Of a stretch of 64,000 nt of DNA, positions 17,363 through 26,634 are shown in pieces; position 1 is the first letter of the stretch, and each line of letters begins with the position of its first letter. Below the pieces are notes generated by a model that searched no databases, was not told where the DNA came from, and worked only from the letters and a program-made list of their open reading frames with translations. Both the position numbers and the translations under genes were made by a program. The stretch is from Algibacter sp. L1A34 (GTDB taxonomy: Bacteria > Bacteroidota > Bacteroidia > Flavobacteriales > Flavobacteriaceae), in assembly GCF_009796805.1 (NCBI RefSeq), contig NZ_CP047029.1, forward strand, positions 4,044,001 to 4,108,000, in the 5' to 3' direction.

Positions 17363-18016
17363 GTGCTTTAATTAATTTTTGGTTATCAAATCTAATTAAA
17401 AACACCAAAATCTAAAGGCCTCCAATAGCTTTTTATCTTTTGACAAAAAAAACAAAGTTAAAAAAAGCATTTATTCAATTTTAATAATGATTATTTGCTA
17501 ATTTCAGAATTATTAAAACTAAAAAGGTTAGCATTTTCTTTTTAACTCCCTTCTATTAACAAATTAATTTTGAGAAAATTCGCCCCATATAAGGGTCTTA
17601 TTTAAAAGGATAAAATTGAAAAACTCGAGATTAAAACTATAAATACCATTAGAAAACGGAAGCATTATTAACACCTATCTTTTTCTGTTTTACACTCTTT
17701 CAATGGCATGCTTGGCAGTTTGCTTGTATGCTTTATTCTACTCGTATATCTCTATTATTACAAATGCACATAACCCTGCAAACCCATTAATATTTTATTT
17801 CAGAATACATTCTAATTAATATTTGGTTCTAAAAAGCATAATCCTACATTGTTCTTAGAAATCAAATTGAGACAATAGAGAGTAAACCTACTATTGTATC
17901 AATAAAAAAGTTCCCTATTCCATTCTTGTTTGGATAAATAACAGCAAAAAAATAAAATAGATTTGATTAACACCTAATTCCTCGAATAAATATAATTATG
18001 CAGTTGCTTCACATAT
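17363..18016. other. Intergenic gap, 654 bases
   Basis: Lies between the 3' end of the 21-gene B12 operon and the 5' end of the sigma-factor gene, both on the minus strand. Apart from the candidate -7 element at 17387-17394 I see only AT-rich sequence: no convincing hairpin terminator, riboswitch, RNA gene or coding remnant. A 38-codon plus-strand frame near 17703 has no supporting features. Confidence 0.6.
17387..17394 (-). promoter_or_regulatory. Candidate -7 promoter element for the sigma/anti-sigma genes
   Basis: The minus strand reads TAGATTTG, an exact match to the Bacteroidetes housekeeping -7 consensus TAnnTTTG, about 25 bases before the sigma-factor start. No good TTG -33 box is found 19-20 bases further upstream, so the call is tentative. 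Confidence 0.4.
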
Positions 18017-18544
18017 CTAAGCGTTATAAACCACCTTCAAAACAGCACCATATTCAATAGTTAGGGAATTAAACGATTTTTTCAACTCTATATTATTAAA
18101 GTGTGCCCATAAACTTCTTATAACTCCTGAGTGAGTTACAATGGCTATTTTACTATAATAATTTGGTATTTCTTCTATAAATTCGACTACTCGACTTTGT
18201 TGTTCTTGGTAAGACTCACCTTTATAAGCAGGTTTATTTACCCAATCATCATACCAAGGCTGTATCTCATTATTTGGTATGTCGCTCCATTCTTTAAGCT
18301 CCCACGAACCAAAATCGAGTTCCATTAAACGCTTATCTCTTGTAATATCTTGAGAAATTAAATTTGCCAATTGCGTACACCGTTGTAAAGGGCTAGAGTA
18401 CACTTTATCAAAACTATTAGGAATTGCCATCAAAACCTTTTCAGCTTCTTTTAGAAAACTATTTTTTAAAGGAATATCACTCTGCCCATAACAAATACCC
18501 TTTTCAATATCTGGAGTAGTATGCCTAATTAAATATATTTCCAT
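18017..18544 (-). CDS. cobC: Alpha-ribazole phosphatase (histidine phosphatase)
   Basis: Removes the 5' phosphate in nucleotide-loop assembly (alpha-ribazole-5'-P to alpha-ribazole, or cobalamin-5'-P to cobalamin). The catalytic motif RHTTPDIEKGICYGQSDIPL stands at the N-terminus, with SSPLQRC, ELDFGSWE and the second catalytic His in VTHSGVIR, as in CobC of the phosphoglycerate-mutase superfamily. I place the start at Met 18544, giving 175 residues and only a 16-base overlap with cobS. A longer in-frame start at 18628 would add 28 residues lying wholly inside cobS and ahead of the conserved N-terminus. Last gene of the operon. Confidence 0.9.
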   Translation of the reverse strand: MEIYLIRHTTPDIEKGICYGQSDIPLKNSFLKEAEKVLMAIPNSFDKVYSSPLQRCTQLANLISQDITRDKRLMELDFGSWELKEWSDIPNNEIQPWYDDWVNKPAYKGESYQEQQSRVVEFIEEIPNYYSKIAIVTHSGVIRSLWAHFNNIELKKSFNSLTIEYGAVLKVVYNA

Positions 18545-19332
18545 AAAATAAAAATGCTTAGATAAAATATAATTTCGCTTATTTGTTGAATAGCTCCTAG
18601 GCAATCCCCTGTATAACCACCAATCCACTTGTTAAAAAACCTGACAAGAAGCACTCTAACCAGATAGATTGGAAAAAGTAACAAAAACACATAGGATGTT
18701 TGAAATAAAAACAAGGGAAATAAAGCAAATGTAAGTGCTAAAAGAAATGCTGGACTAGTCCACTTTAAACCTTCTGGAGTTATTGATTTTAATTTTGAAG
18801 TGCCATCATTTATACGAGCATATTGATGCGTAATCATGACACTAACAGCTAACACTCTACTAATACTATGACCAGCGAGCGAAACAAATAAAATAAAATA
18901 ATAAGTAGGAATTCCGTTTGCCATAGGTAAATCGACCAAAGCTACTAATAATTGAAACTTCAACAAAAGTGCCATTACTAAAGCTATAGCTCCATAAGCA
19001 CCTATAGTGCTATCCTTCATTATTAAAAGAATTTTTTCTTTATTCCATCCGCCTCCAAAACCATCAACAGTATCTGCCAAACCATCTTCATGAAAAGCTC
19101 CTGTTAGTAACAAACTACTAATAAAGGAAACAGTTACCGCTATAGAAACTGGCAAAATAGTAAGTAACAAAATTAATATCACAGCAGAAACCCCACCAAC
19201 CAACAAACCTATAAGCGGTAAATATTTAACTGACGCTTTAGAATACTCTTTTTTAAATTGAATGCCTTTAGGAATAGGAATTCTAGTATAAAACATTAAT
19301 GCTGTAAAGAATATTTGGACTTCCCTTTTCAT
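18529..19332 (-). CDS. cobS: Cobalamin synthase (adenosylcobinamide-GDP ribazoletransferase)
   Basis: Membrane enzyme joining adenosylcobinamide-GDP to alpha-ribazole or its phosphate, the last assembly step of the nucleotide loop. Its 267 residues contain several hydrophobic segments and the acidic signature GAFHEDGLADTVDGFGGG near residue 80, followed by MKDSTIGAYG. Length and motifs are normal for the family. It starts 5 bases after cobT and overlaps cobC. Confidence 0.95.
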   Translation of the reverse strand: MKREVQIFFTALMFYTRIPIPKGIQFKKEYSKASVKYLPLIGLLVGGVSAVILILLLTILPVSIAVTVSFISSLLLTGAFHEDGLADTVDGFGGGWNKEKILLIMKDSTIGAYGAIALVMALLLKFQLLVALVDLPMANGIPTYYFILFVSLAGHSISRVLAVSVMITHQYARINDGTSKLKSITPEGLKWTSPAFLLALTFALFPLFLFQTSYVFLLLFPIYLVRVLLVRFFNKWIGGYTGDCLGAIQQISEIIFYLSIFILWKYI

Positions 19333-19337
19333 TAATT

Positions 19338-20375
19338 TTATTTATTAGCCACGTTTACATCATCAAAACTGGCCATTTCGTTTATAAAACTCACTGCAGA
19401 CTGTACTAAAGGGAAAGCAATGGCAGCTCCCGTGCCTTCTCCTAACCTCAACCCTAAATTCAATAAAGGTTTAGCTTCAAAATGATCTAATATTTTTTGA
19501 TGTCCTGGCTCTCCAGAGGTATGTGCAAAAACACAATAATCAATAACTTTTGGGTTTAATTTTAAAGCAACCAATAATGCAGATGTTATGATAAATCCAT
19601 CTATTAATAAAACCATTTTTAATTCAGCGGCTTGCAGCATAGCTCCTGCTATCATGGCTATTTCAAAACCACCAAACGTTTGTAAAATTTCTTCTGTTGA
19701 TGATACCGAACTGTGCTTTTCTATAACAGCTCTAAGCACTTGCTTTTTATTTACAACGCCATCACTATCTAAACCAGCTCCCATTCCAACACAATCTTCA
19801 ATTGGCATCCCTAACAATTTGCTCATTAACAAAGATGCTGAACTTGTATTTCCAATCCCCATCTCTCCAAAACCAATAATATTAGACCCTTCGGAATAAA
19901 TTCTAGTGGCTATTTCTGCTCCTTTTTCAATGCACTTTTCACTTTGCTCTTTAGTCATTGCTGGTTGATACAGATAATTGTTTGTTCCTAAATCAATTTT
20001 TTCGTCAATTAATCCTGGTAAATTCTTAAAATCATATTTTACACCCGAATCAATTACTTTTAACGCAATGTTATGCTGTTTAGTAAACACATTAATACCT
20101 GCGCCACCACTTAAAAAATTATAGACCATTTGCCAAGTAACTTCTTGTGGATTAGGGTTAACAACGCCTTCTTCTGCAATACCATGGTCTGCAGCAAATA
20201 AAGCAATAGTTGGCTTGCTTAATTTAGGACTTAAAGTTTGCTGAATAACACCTATTTTTATAGCAATTTCTTCCAACATTCCAAGAGATCCTTTAGGTTT
20301 TGTTTTATTATTTACTTTGTGAACTAATTGTTCTAAAATGGCTTTATCTGGTGATTGAATCTTAAATGTTTTCAT
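19338..20375 (-). CDS. cobT: Nicotinate-nucleotide-dimethylbenzimidazole phosphoribosyltransferase
   Basis: Activates the lower-ligand base by moving phosphoribose from nicotinate mononucleotide onto 5,6-dimethylbenzimidazole, giving alpha-ribazole-5'-phosphate. The 345-residue protein shows KPKGSLGMLEEIA at the N-terminus, FAADHGIAEEGV, the loop GIGNTSSAS and the catalytic Glu313 in GEGTGAA. Full length for the family. It starts 1 base after the cobN stop and is followed by cobS and cobC, so the lower-ligand genes form the tail of the operon; the base itself would come from BluB, encoded in the same operon. Confidence 0.96.
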   Translation of the reverse strand: MKTFKIQSPDKAILEQLVHKVNNKTKPKGSLGMLEEIAIKIGVIQQTLSPKLSKPTIALFAADHGIAEEGVVNPNPQEVTWQMVYNFLSGGAGINVFTKQHNIALKVIDSGVKYDFKNLPGLIDEKIDLGTNNYLYQPAMTKEQSEKCIEKGAEIATRIYSEGSNIIGFGEMGIGNTSSASLLMSKLLGMPIEDCVGMGAGLDSDGVVNKKQVLRAVIEKHSSVSSTEEILQTFGGFEIAMIAGAMLQAAELKMVLLIDGFIITSALLVALKLNPKVIDYCVFAHTSGEPGHQKILDHFEAKPLLNLGLRLGEGTGAAIAFPLVQSAVSFINEMASFDDVNVANK

Positions 20376-20376
20376 T

Positions 20377-23300
20377 TTATTCTGTTATGTTATCGGATTT
20401 TTTATAAATTTCTTTTAATTCTTCAATAGTTTCTTCGGATGGGTTTTCCCACATACCTCTTTGAATCGCTTCTAACATACGTTCCGACATATCTTTTAAA
20501 GCCCAAGGATTATGCTCTTCTATAAATGCTTTATTTTCGGCATCAAACAAATACGCATCGGTAATTTGCTCGTACATAAAATCTTCTATTAAATTTGTTG
20601 TAGCGTCATATGCAAAAAGATAATCCATAGTTGCTGCCATTTCAAAAGCACCTTTATAACCATGGTCTTGCATACCCTTCATCCATTTCGGATTGACGAC
20701 TCTAGAGCGAAATACTTTTAATAACTCTTCTTTTAATGATTTTACCTTCGGATTTTCAGGACGTGAATGATCTCCAAAATAGGTTTCGGGTTGTGAACCT
20801 TTTACAGTATTCACCGCTGCCGTCATTCCTCCTTGAAATTGATAATAATCATCAGAATCTAAAATATCATGTTCTCTATTATCTTGATTCTGCATTACGA
20901 CTTCAATAGATGATAATCGTTTTTTAAAGGTTTCGTGAGCAGATTTTCCACTGTTATTTTTACCAGAATAGGCATAACCACTCCAGTTAATATAAGCCTG
21001 AGCTAAATCGTCAGAAGTAGTCCAGTTTTTTCCATCAATTAAACCTTGTAATCCAGCTCCATAAGCACCCGGTTTAGAACCAAAAACACGATATAAAGCT
21101 CTTTCATTAGCTTGTTTCTCGTCCAAACCTTCTTGTTGCCATTGCTTTTTTTCTTCTTCTACACGTTTTTTAATAGGGTTTTGCTCATCCGTTTCATCTA
21201 ATTCGGCTACTTTTTCAATAGCAGCATTAAAAAGAGAAATTAAATCAGGAAAAGCATCTCTAAAAAATCCAGAAATACGTAGCATAACATCTACTCGTGG
21301 TCTTTTCAATTCTAAGGTAGATAATACTTTAAAATCTTTAACTCTTCTGTTGCTTCCTTGCCAAACGGGTTTTACACCAATTAAAGCTAAGGCTTGTGCA
21401 ATATCATCTCCACTTGTTCGCATTGTTGAGGTTCCCCAAACGGATAAACCGATAGATGTAGGGTATTCACCATTTTCTTGTTGATAACGGTCAATAATAT
21501 TTTGTGCACTTTTTTGACCTAATTGATACGCAGTTTCTGAAGGAACCGTTCTAACATCCACAGAATAAAAATTACGTCCTGTAGGTAAAATATCGATACG
21601 TCCTCTTGTTGGTGCACCAGAACCTCCTGCAGGAATATATTGTCCGTTTAATCCTTTAATTAAATGCGTAATTTCATTACTTGTTTTTTGTAAAACAGGC
21701 AAGGTATGTTGTTGTATGTATTTTATAATTAGTGCTGTTTCAACACCAATTTTATTGATGAGATTTCCATCTAATAATTGACTAACGATATTCTTAGCCT
21801 TATTTTCTAACAACTCAACTGCTTGTCCGTAACTTCTGCAATGAATTCCGAATATTTCTTTTTCAAAGCTATCCGAATAAACAACATTTATAGGGTCAAA
21901 TTTAAGTTGTAAGTCATCTGCTAAAGATTGCGTAATTCCTTTTAAATCTCCTTGTGGTAAACGATGTAAGGCTACAATTAAATCTACTAATTTTTCTTCT
22001 ATTGGTAACCTTCCTAATATATGTAAACCACCTCTAATTTGAGATTCTTTTAATTCACATAAATACCCATCAATCACTTCTAATAAAGCATCAATATCTT
22101 TTCCGTCTTGGTTTAAATCAGATTTAAGGTGACTTTCATTTACAAGATTTTCAATTTTTACTTTAATTAATGAAGCGCGTTTTTTATCAACTAAAGCAGA
22201 CTCGTAAAACTCATCAATTAATAATTCTAATTTTAATAAATCACCATAATTTTCTGCTCTTGTCATTGGCGGAATTAAATGGTCTAATATAATAGCTTGA
22301 TTTCTTCTTTTTGCCTGTGTGCCTTCTCCTGGATCATTAATAATAAAAGGATAAAAATGAGGAATCGGACCTAATATAGCCGCAGGAAAACAAGTTTCTT
22401 TACTTAACGCAACACTTTTTCCGGGCAACCATTCTAAATTTCCATGTTTACCAATATGTACTAAAGCATCGGCTTTGAAATCGTGTTGTAACCAAATATA
22501 ATAGGCTAAATAGGCTGGTGTAGGTGGTAAATCAGGCGAATGATAACTGGCTTGTAAATCTAAATTATAACCTCTACTTGGTTGAATACTAATCAATACA
22601 TTATCAGAAACAAAACCAGGAATTAAAAAACAACCTTCTTTGTAATTAGGTGATTTTTCAGGATTTCCCCATTGTTTTTCTACTTTCTCACGAAGTTCGT
22701 CTGATAATTGATTGTAATAATGATAAAAAATACCAGCATCTAATTTGATGGTACGCCTTTCATTTAATGTGTTTATAGTTTCTAAATCGTTGGTAACAGC
22801 ATTGGTTAATTTATCTATTAGTTCGTTTGTTGATTTTGGATAATCATCGGCTAAACTATAATTTTCATCAGCTAATTGTGTTAATATTTGTAACGTACTT
22901 TGTGGTGTATCTAAACCGACACCATTTGCTAAACGACTATTTTTATTTGGGTAATTTGGTAATACTAATGCTATTTTCTTTTCTGAATTCTTTTTGTGCT
23001 GTAAGTTTATCCAAGCTTTAGACATTTGCGCAACAAATTCACATCCTTCAATATTGGGTACATAAGAAACCACTTCTGAATCGGTTAACGAATCTTTTTC
23101 TATAGATTCTTTAAATGAAATGACTTTCGATATAATTTTACCATCAACTTCGGGTAAGGCAATGTTCATAGCAATATCCGTAGGTGGTAATCCGAAAGAA
23201 CCTTCTAACCAACTTTCACGATTGCAACTTCCCATGATGGCTTGTATAACAGGCACATTAAAAACATCAAATAAACTTTGTGTTGTTTCATGAAATCCTT

Positions 23301-24123
23301 GCACACTAAAACCGGTAGTATTTAAAATTACTTGTGGTTTTTCTATGTGATGAGATTTTAATAAATCGAAAATTTGTTGTTGAATATCATGCTCACGATA
23401 TCCCGCAGCCATTAGTGCAATTGCAGAAATTCCTTCTGCTTCTAAGGCTTCAATAATACTATGTATAGGTGCTAAATTATTGGATAGATAATAACTTCTA
23501 TATCCAAAAATAATAGCTTGTTTTTTTTCTTTATTTTGAGTTGATGAATTATAGATTCCTTCTTTTGGGTGATACAAAAATAAATCGGGAATGGTTTTAA
23601 TCGCATTCGGAATTACAACTTCATCTGTAATTCTATTGCTGATTAATTGTAATGCGGCTTCACAATTTTCAAGTCCGCCAGACTGAATGTATTTCCAAAT
23701 TAAATCGACATCTTTTAACGGAATGTTAGAAGATTGCATCAATTCTAAATCGGGTTTGTTATCACCTGGTAAAAACACCAACTGAATGTTATGCTCTTCA
23801 CAACATTCAGTAAGTGCTTCACATAGATAATTATAATAGGCTTTTCCTCCTAAAAGTTTTAAAACAACAATTTTAGCAGAAGAAATCACCTCATCAACAT
23901 AAGTATCTATGGTTAATTCTTGTTTAAAATAACTAAGGTTTGCAAACCGAAAAGTTGGTGGGTTTACAACAGAATCATGGATTAGTTTATAGGCATTATT
24001 CATCATAAACAAATCGGAATCTGCTGAAGATAAAAAAACAATATCTCCAGGAGATTGATCGATGTAAAAGACGCCTTCATCATTTGGATTCCAGCCGCCT
24101 GGTATGGTAGAAATTAAATGCAC
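20377..24123 (-). CDS. cobN: CobN-type cobaltochelatase large subunit
   Basis: A 1248-residue homologue of CobN, the large subunit that inserts cobalt into hydrogenobyrinate a,c-diamide in the late-insertion pathway; also related to the magnesium-chelatase H subunit. The N-terminus (PGDIVFLSSADSDL), the central KHGNLEWLPGKSVALS and the late block LPTGRNFYSVDVRTVPSETAY are CobN hallmarks, and the length is typical. No CobS/CobT-type chelatase ATPase genes are seen; a fused ChlI/ChlD-like protein at 28452-30098 is the likely motor. Its presence with the early-insertion chelatase CbiX is unusual (see findings). It lies 63 bases after the cobW-like gene. Confidence 0.94.
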   Translation of the reverse strand: MHLISTIPGGWNPNDEGVFYIDQSPGDIVFLSSADSDLFMMNNAYKLIHDSVVNPPTFRFANLSYFKQELTIDTYVDEVISSAKIVVLKLLGGKAYYNYLCEALTECCEEHNIQLVFLPGDNKPDLELMQSSNIPLKDVDLIWKYIQSGGLENCEAALQLISNRITDEVVIPNAIKTIPDLFLYHPKEGIYNSSTQNKEKKQAIIFGYRSYYLSNNLAPIHSIIEALEAEGISAIALMAAGYREHDIQQQIFDLLKSHHIEKPQVILNTTGFSVQGFHETTQSLFDVFNVPVIQAIMGSCNRESWLEGSFGLPPTDIAMNIALPEVDGKIISKVISFKESIEKDSLTDSEVVSYVPNIEGCEFVAQMSKAWINLQHKKNSEKKIALVLPNYPNKNSRLANGVGLDTPQSTLQILTQLADENYSLADDYPKSTNELIDKLTNAVTNDLETINTLNERRTIKLDAGIFYHYYNQLSDELREKVEKQWGNPEKSPNYKEGCFLIPGFVSDNVLISIQPSRGYNLDLQASYHSPDLPPTPAYLAYYIWLQHDFKADALVHIGKHGNLEWLPGKSVALSKETCFPAAILGPIPHFYPFIINDPGEGTQAKRRNQAIILDHLIPPMTRAENYGDLLKLELLIDEFYESALVDKKRASLIKVKIENLVNESHLKSDLNQDGKDIDALLEVIDGYLCELKESQIRGGLHILGRLPIEEKLVDLIVALHRLPQGDLKGITQSLADDLQLKFDPINVVYSDSFEKEIFGIHCRSYGQAVELLENKAKNIVSQLLDGNLINKIGVETALIIKYIQQHTLPVLQKTSNEITHLIKGLNGQYIPAGGSGAPTRGRIDILPTGRNFYSVDVRTVPSETAYQLGQKSAQNIIDRYQQENGEYPTSIGLSVWGTSTMRTSGDDIAQALALIGVKPVWQGSNRRVKDFKVLSTLELKRPRVDVMLRISGFFRDAFPDLISLFNAAIEKVAELDETDEQNPIKKRVEEEKKQWQQEGLDEKQANERALYRVFGSKPGAYGAGLQGLIDGKNWTTSDDLAQAYINWSGYAYSGKNNSGKSAHETFKKRLSSIEVVMQNQDNREHDILDSDDYYQFQGGMTAAVNTVKGSQPETYFGDHSRPENPKVKSLKEELLKVFRSRVVNPKWMKGMQDHGYKGAFEMAATMDYLFAYDATTNLIEDFMYEQITDAYLFDAENKAFIEEHNPWALKDMSERMLEAIQRGMWENPSEETIEELKEIYKKSDNITE

Positions 24124-24186
24124 TTTTTATAATTTTTCATGAAACCTAACTACTTTTTGAACACAATAGAACAGTGAACTATTTAT

Positions 24187-25260
24187 CTAGTGAGAATGAG
24201 AATGCTTGTGCTCATGGTCGTGACTATGTGCATGCGTCTTTATTTTGTTCTCTTCCGTAAGTTCTATGTTTTTACCAATAACGACAATACTTGTTTTACG
24301 ATTTTCAGTAGCTCCCCAAGGTCTTTCAAAATAGTAATCAAAACGAGAACCTACGCCTTGTAAAACCATACGCATGGGCTTGTTAGGGATATTTACAAAA
24401 CCTTTAATTCTATAAATTTCGTGTTGTGCTACAAGTGCTTTTAAATCTTTTACTAAGGCTTTAATATCTGCTGTTTCAGAATATTCTAATAAAACCGTTT
24501 TAACATCATCATTATGGTGGTGATGATTTCCGTGTTTATGGTGCTCTTCGTGAATTGAATGACGATTATCTACATCATCCTCAGCAGAAGCTTCAATACC
24601 TAACAATAAAGCATTATCTAATTCACCATTTATAACAGGAATAATTTTAGTATTTGGTCTTGCTTTAGCAGTAATTATTTTAGTGATTTCCTCGAATTTC
24701 TCGTCATCAACTAAATCTCTTTTACTTACCAAAACTAAATCAGCACAACCTAATTGGTCTAAAAAAAGTTCTTCAATTGGCGTTTCATGATCTAAAGAAT
24801 CATCTGCTAATCGTTGTGCTTGCACACGTTCTCTATCACAAATTTCTCCAGTAGCAATTCCTACTGCATCCACAACTGTAATCACAGAATCAATAGTAAT
24901 ATGAGGTTTTAAATCTGGCCAGTTAACCGCTTTTACTAAGGGTTTTGGCATCGATAAACCTGATGTTTCTATAACAATATGGTCAATTTCTTCTTTACGT
25001 TCTAATAATTGTAACATAGAAGGTAAAAACTCTTCTTGTACCGTACAGCAAATACAACCGTTTGGTAATTGAATTAAGTTACACCCCTCATCACCACAAT
25101 CAGAAGATGCTATTAGTTGTCCATCTACATCTACTTCTCCAAATTCATTTACCAAAACAGCAATACGCTTTCCATTGGCATTTTTTAGCATATTATGTAC
25201 TAAGGTCGTTTTTCCAACACCTAAAAATCCGGTAACAATAGTAATTGGTATTTTACTCAT
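24187..25260 (-). CDS. cobW: CobW-type metal-handling GTPase
   Basis: COG0523/CobW-family GTPase, thought to deliver cobalt to the corrin pathway. The 357-residue protein has a P-loop GFLGVGKTTL (11-20), the metal-binding CICC motif (69-72), Walker-B-like VIETSG, and SKRD in place of the NKxD base-recognition motif. Two His-rich segments, one in the linker near residue 245 (HHKHGNHHHH) and one at the C-terminus (HAHSHDHEHKHSHSH), would bind or buffer metal. Gene position between cobN and a CbiM-like transporter supports cobalt rather than zinc. Short gaps either side (63 and 41 bases). Confidence 0.9.
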   Translation of the reverse strand: MSKIPITIVTGFLGVGKTTLVHNMLKNANGKRIAVLVNEFGEVDVDGQLIASSDCGDEGCNLIQLPNGCICCTVQEEFLPSMLQLLERKEEIDHIVIETSGLSMPKPLVKAVNWPDLKPHITIDSVITVVDAVGIATGEICDRERVQAQRLADDSLDHETPIEELFLDQLGCADLVLVSKRDLVDDEKFEEITKIITAKARPNTKIIPVINGELDNALLLGIEASAEDDVDNRHSIHEEHHKHGNHHHHNDDVKTVLLEYSETADIKALVKDLKALVAQHEIYRIKGFVNIPNKPMRMVLQGVGSRFDYYFERPWGATENRKTSIVVIGKNIELTEENKIKTHAHSHDHEHKHSHSH

Positions 25261-25301
25261 TTTTATATTTATTTAAATTTGAAAATTTTCAGGCAGTTAA
25301 T

Positions 25302-25988
25302 TTATGCTTGTATAGCATTATAAAGTCTCTTCTCTAAAAAGCTACTTTCTTTAAGTTTACCTGTTAAGTATTTTGCTGCAGCTAATACTCCCAAATCTAC
25401 CAATGGTTCAATTAACACAACTAACATATAAGCACCACCAAAACTAAGTATGTTTAATAGGTTTTCTACACCAACACCTTGACCATATATTGCCCAAAAT
25501 GTAACCCAACCAACAATACCTGCTTGATACACTAATGATAGTTTTAAAACTTGTGCGTATTTTAATTTGATGTAAGGTGTGTCTTTTGTTATTGCTTTAT
25601 CAGCAACATAAGAAAGTGCCATTAATGGAACAAGTAAGGTGGTGATGTTCATTCCATATTGAGGTAAATCAATTTGTGCAAAGAATACGCCTTGAATTAA
25701 TAACCCTAGTGCGAGTCCGATACTTGCAGGTGCTAGACCAAAAAGTAAAAATAATGTGGAACCCAAAATAAAGTGAACTTCAGAAACCCCTACTGAATAA
25801 TGTGGTAATACTTGAAAAAATGTAAATACTAAAGCTGTAGTTGCAACAGATTTGACTAAGAAACTCAAAGGATTGGTCTTTTTAATGTTGCTAAAAGATG
25901 ATTTAGCTACTCCCATAATTACGACTGCGGCTGTTACGTATGAAAGCCCGATTTTCGCTGAATCTACTATTCCTGGTTCAATGTGCAT
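25302..25988 (-). CDS. cbiM: CbiM-like cobalt transport membrane protein
   Basis: A 228-residue membrane protein with about six hydrophobic segments. It starts MHIEPG, matching the MHI-x-(E/D)G N-terminus of CbiM/NikM, where the amino group and His2 coordinate the metal. Further matches are SEVHFILGSTLFLLFGLAP and LLIQGVFFA. CbiM is the substrate-capture component of energy-coupling cobalt transporters. No cbiN, cbiQ or cbiO gene is present in this window, so either the energising module is encoded elsewhere or the protein works alone. It lies between the adenosyltransferase and cobW genes. Confidence 0.75.
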   Translation of the reverse strand: MHIEPGIVDSAKIGLSYVTAAVVIMGVAKSSFSNIKKTNPLSFLVKSVATTALVFTFFQVLPHYSVGVSEVHFILGSTLFLLFGLAPASIGLALGLLIQGVFFAQIDLPQYGMNITTLLVPLMALSYVADKAITKDTPYIKLKYAQVLKLSLVYQAGIVGWVTFWAIYGQGVGVENLLNILSFGGAYMLVVLIEPLVDLGVLAAAKYLTGKLKESSFLEKRLYNAIQA

Positions 25989-26043
25989 AATGTTTGTTTT
26001 TAAAAATTATTATTTATTAAATTGTTTATATTCTATGTTTACT

Positions 26044-26634
26044 TTAATCTTTTGTTACTTTTTTCTTTCTTTTATATAAGAATAAGTTCCATTTTTCTTC
26101 GGCAACACCGTGCTTGTCCATTTCTGCTCTCGCCATTGTAAAAAACAAATCGGATAGCCTGTTAACATAACTCATGATGTAATCGTGAACACATTCTGGG
26201 TCTTCTTGCATTAGTGTAACCAATTGTCTTTCACCTCGTCTTGTTTGCGTTCTACAAACATGGCAAAGCGCCGATATTTCATTACCTCCTGGTAATAAAA
26301 AGTAATCTGAAGGAGAAGTAATTTTTTCTTCCATTTCATCCATCCAATTTTCGCAAAAATCAGCACCGTCTTTAGGTTCCGGATTAGGATTTTCTTTTTT
26401 AGAATTTGATGGACGTGCTAAATGAGACATCATATTCATCATATCCTTTTGAACACGATGTAAATTAGGCTGCCATTCGTGTTCGTTTCCTAGTTTAGAA
26501 CGCATTAAGCCAATGGTAGAATTCACCTCATCCAACGTTCCAATACATTCAATTCTTGGAGAGTTTTTAAACTCTCTTTTCCCTCCAAAAACGCCGGTAC
26601 TACCTTTATCTCCTTTTCTTGTGTAAATCTTCAT
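26044..26634 (-). CDS. pduO: Corrinoid adenosyltransferase, PduO type
   Basis: Transfers the adenosyl group of ATP to Co(I) corrinoid. Family signature at the N-terminus: KIYTRKGDKGSTGVFGGKR, followed by IECIGTLDEVNSTIGL and, near the C-terminus, CRTQTRRGERQLV and YVNRLSDLFFTMAR. These mark the PduO fold rather than the CobA/BtuR fold usually paired with cob operons. The 196 residues include an unusual acidic, Pro-rich insert near residues 75-95. It overlaps the cobB gene by 4 bases and lies 55 bases before cbiM. Confidence 0.92.
   Translation of the reverse strand: MKIYTRKGDKGSTGVFGGKREFKNSPRIECIGTLDEVNSTIGLMRSKLGNEHEWQPNLHRVQKDMMNMMSHLARPSNSKKENPNPEPKDGADFCENWMDEMEEKITSPSDYFLLPGGNEISALCHVCRTQTRRGERQLVTLMQEDPECVHDYIMSYVNRLSDLFFTMARAEMDKHGVAEEKWNLFLYKRKKKVTKD

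Noticed and set aside
17703-17820. Small hydrophobic plus-strand frame in the intergenic gap
   Set aside because: 38 codons, no start-site support, no motif, and opposite to both neighbours; consistent with chance in AT-rich DNA.
18545-18628. Longer N-terminus for cobC
   Set aside because: The extra 28 residues lie inside cobS and precede the conserved histidine-phosphatase start; Met 18544 fits the family and the operon spacing.
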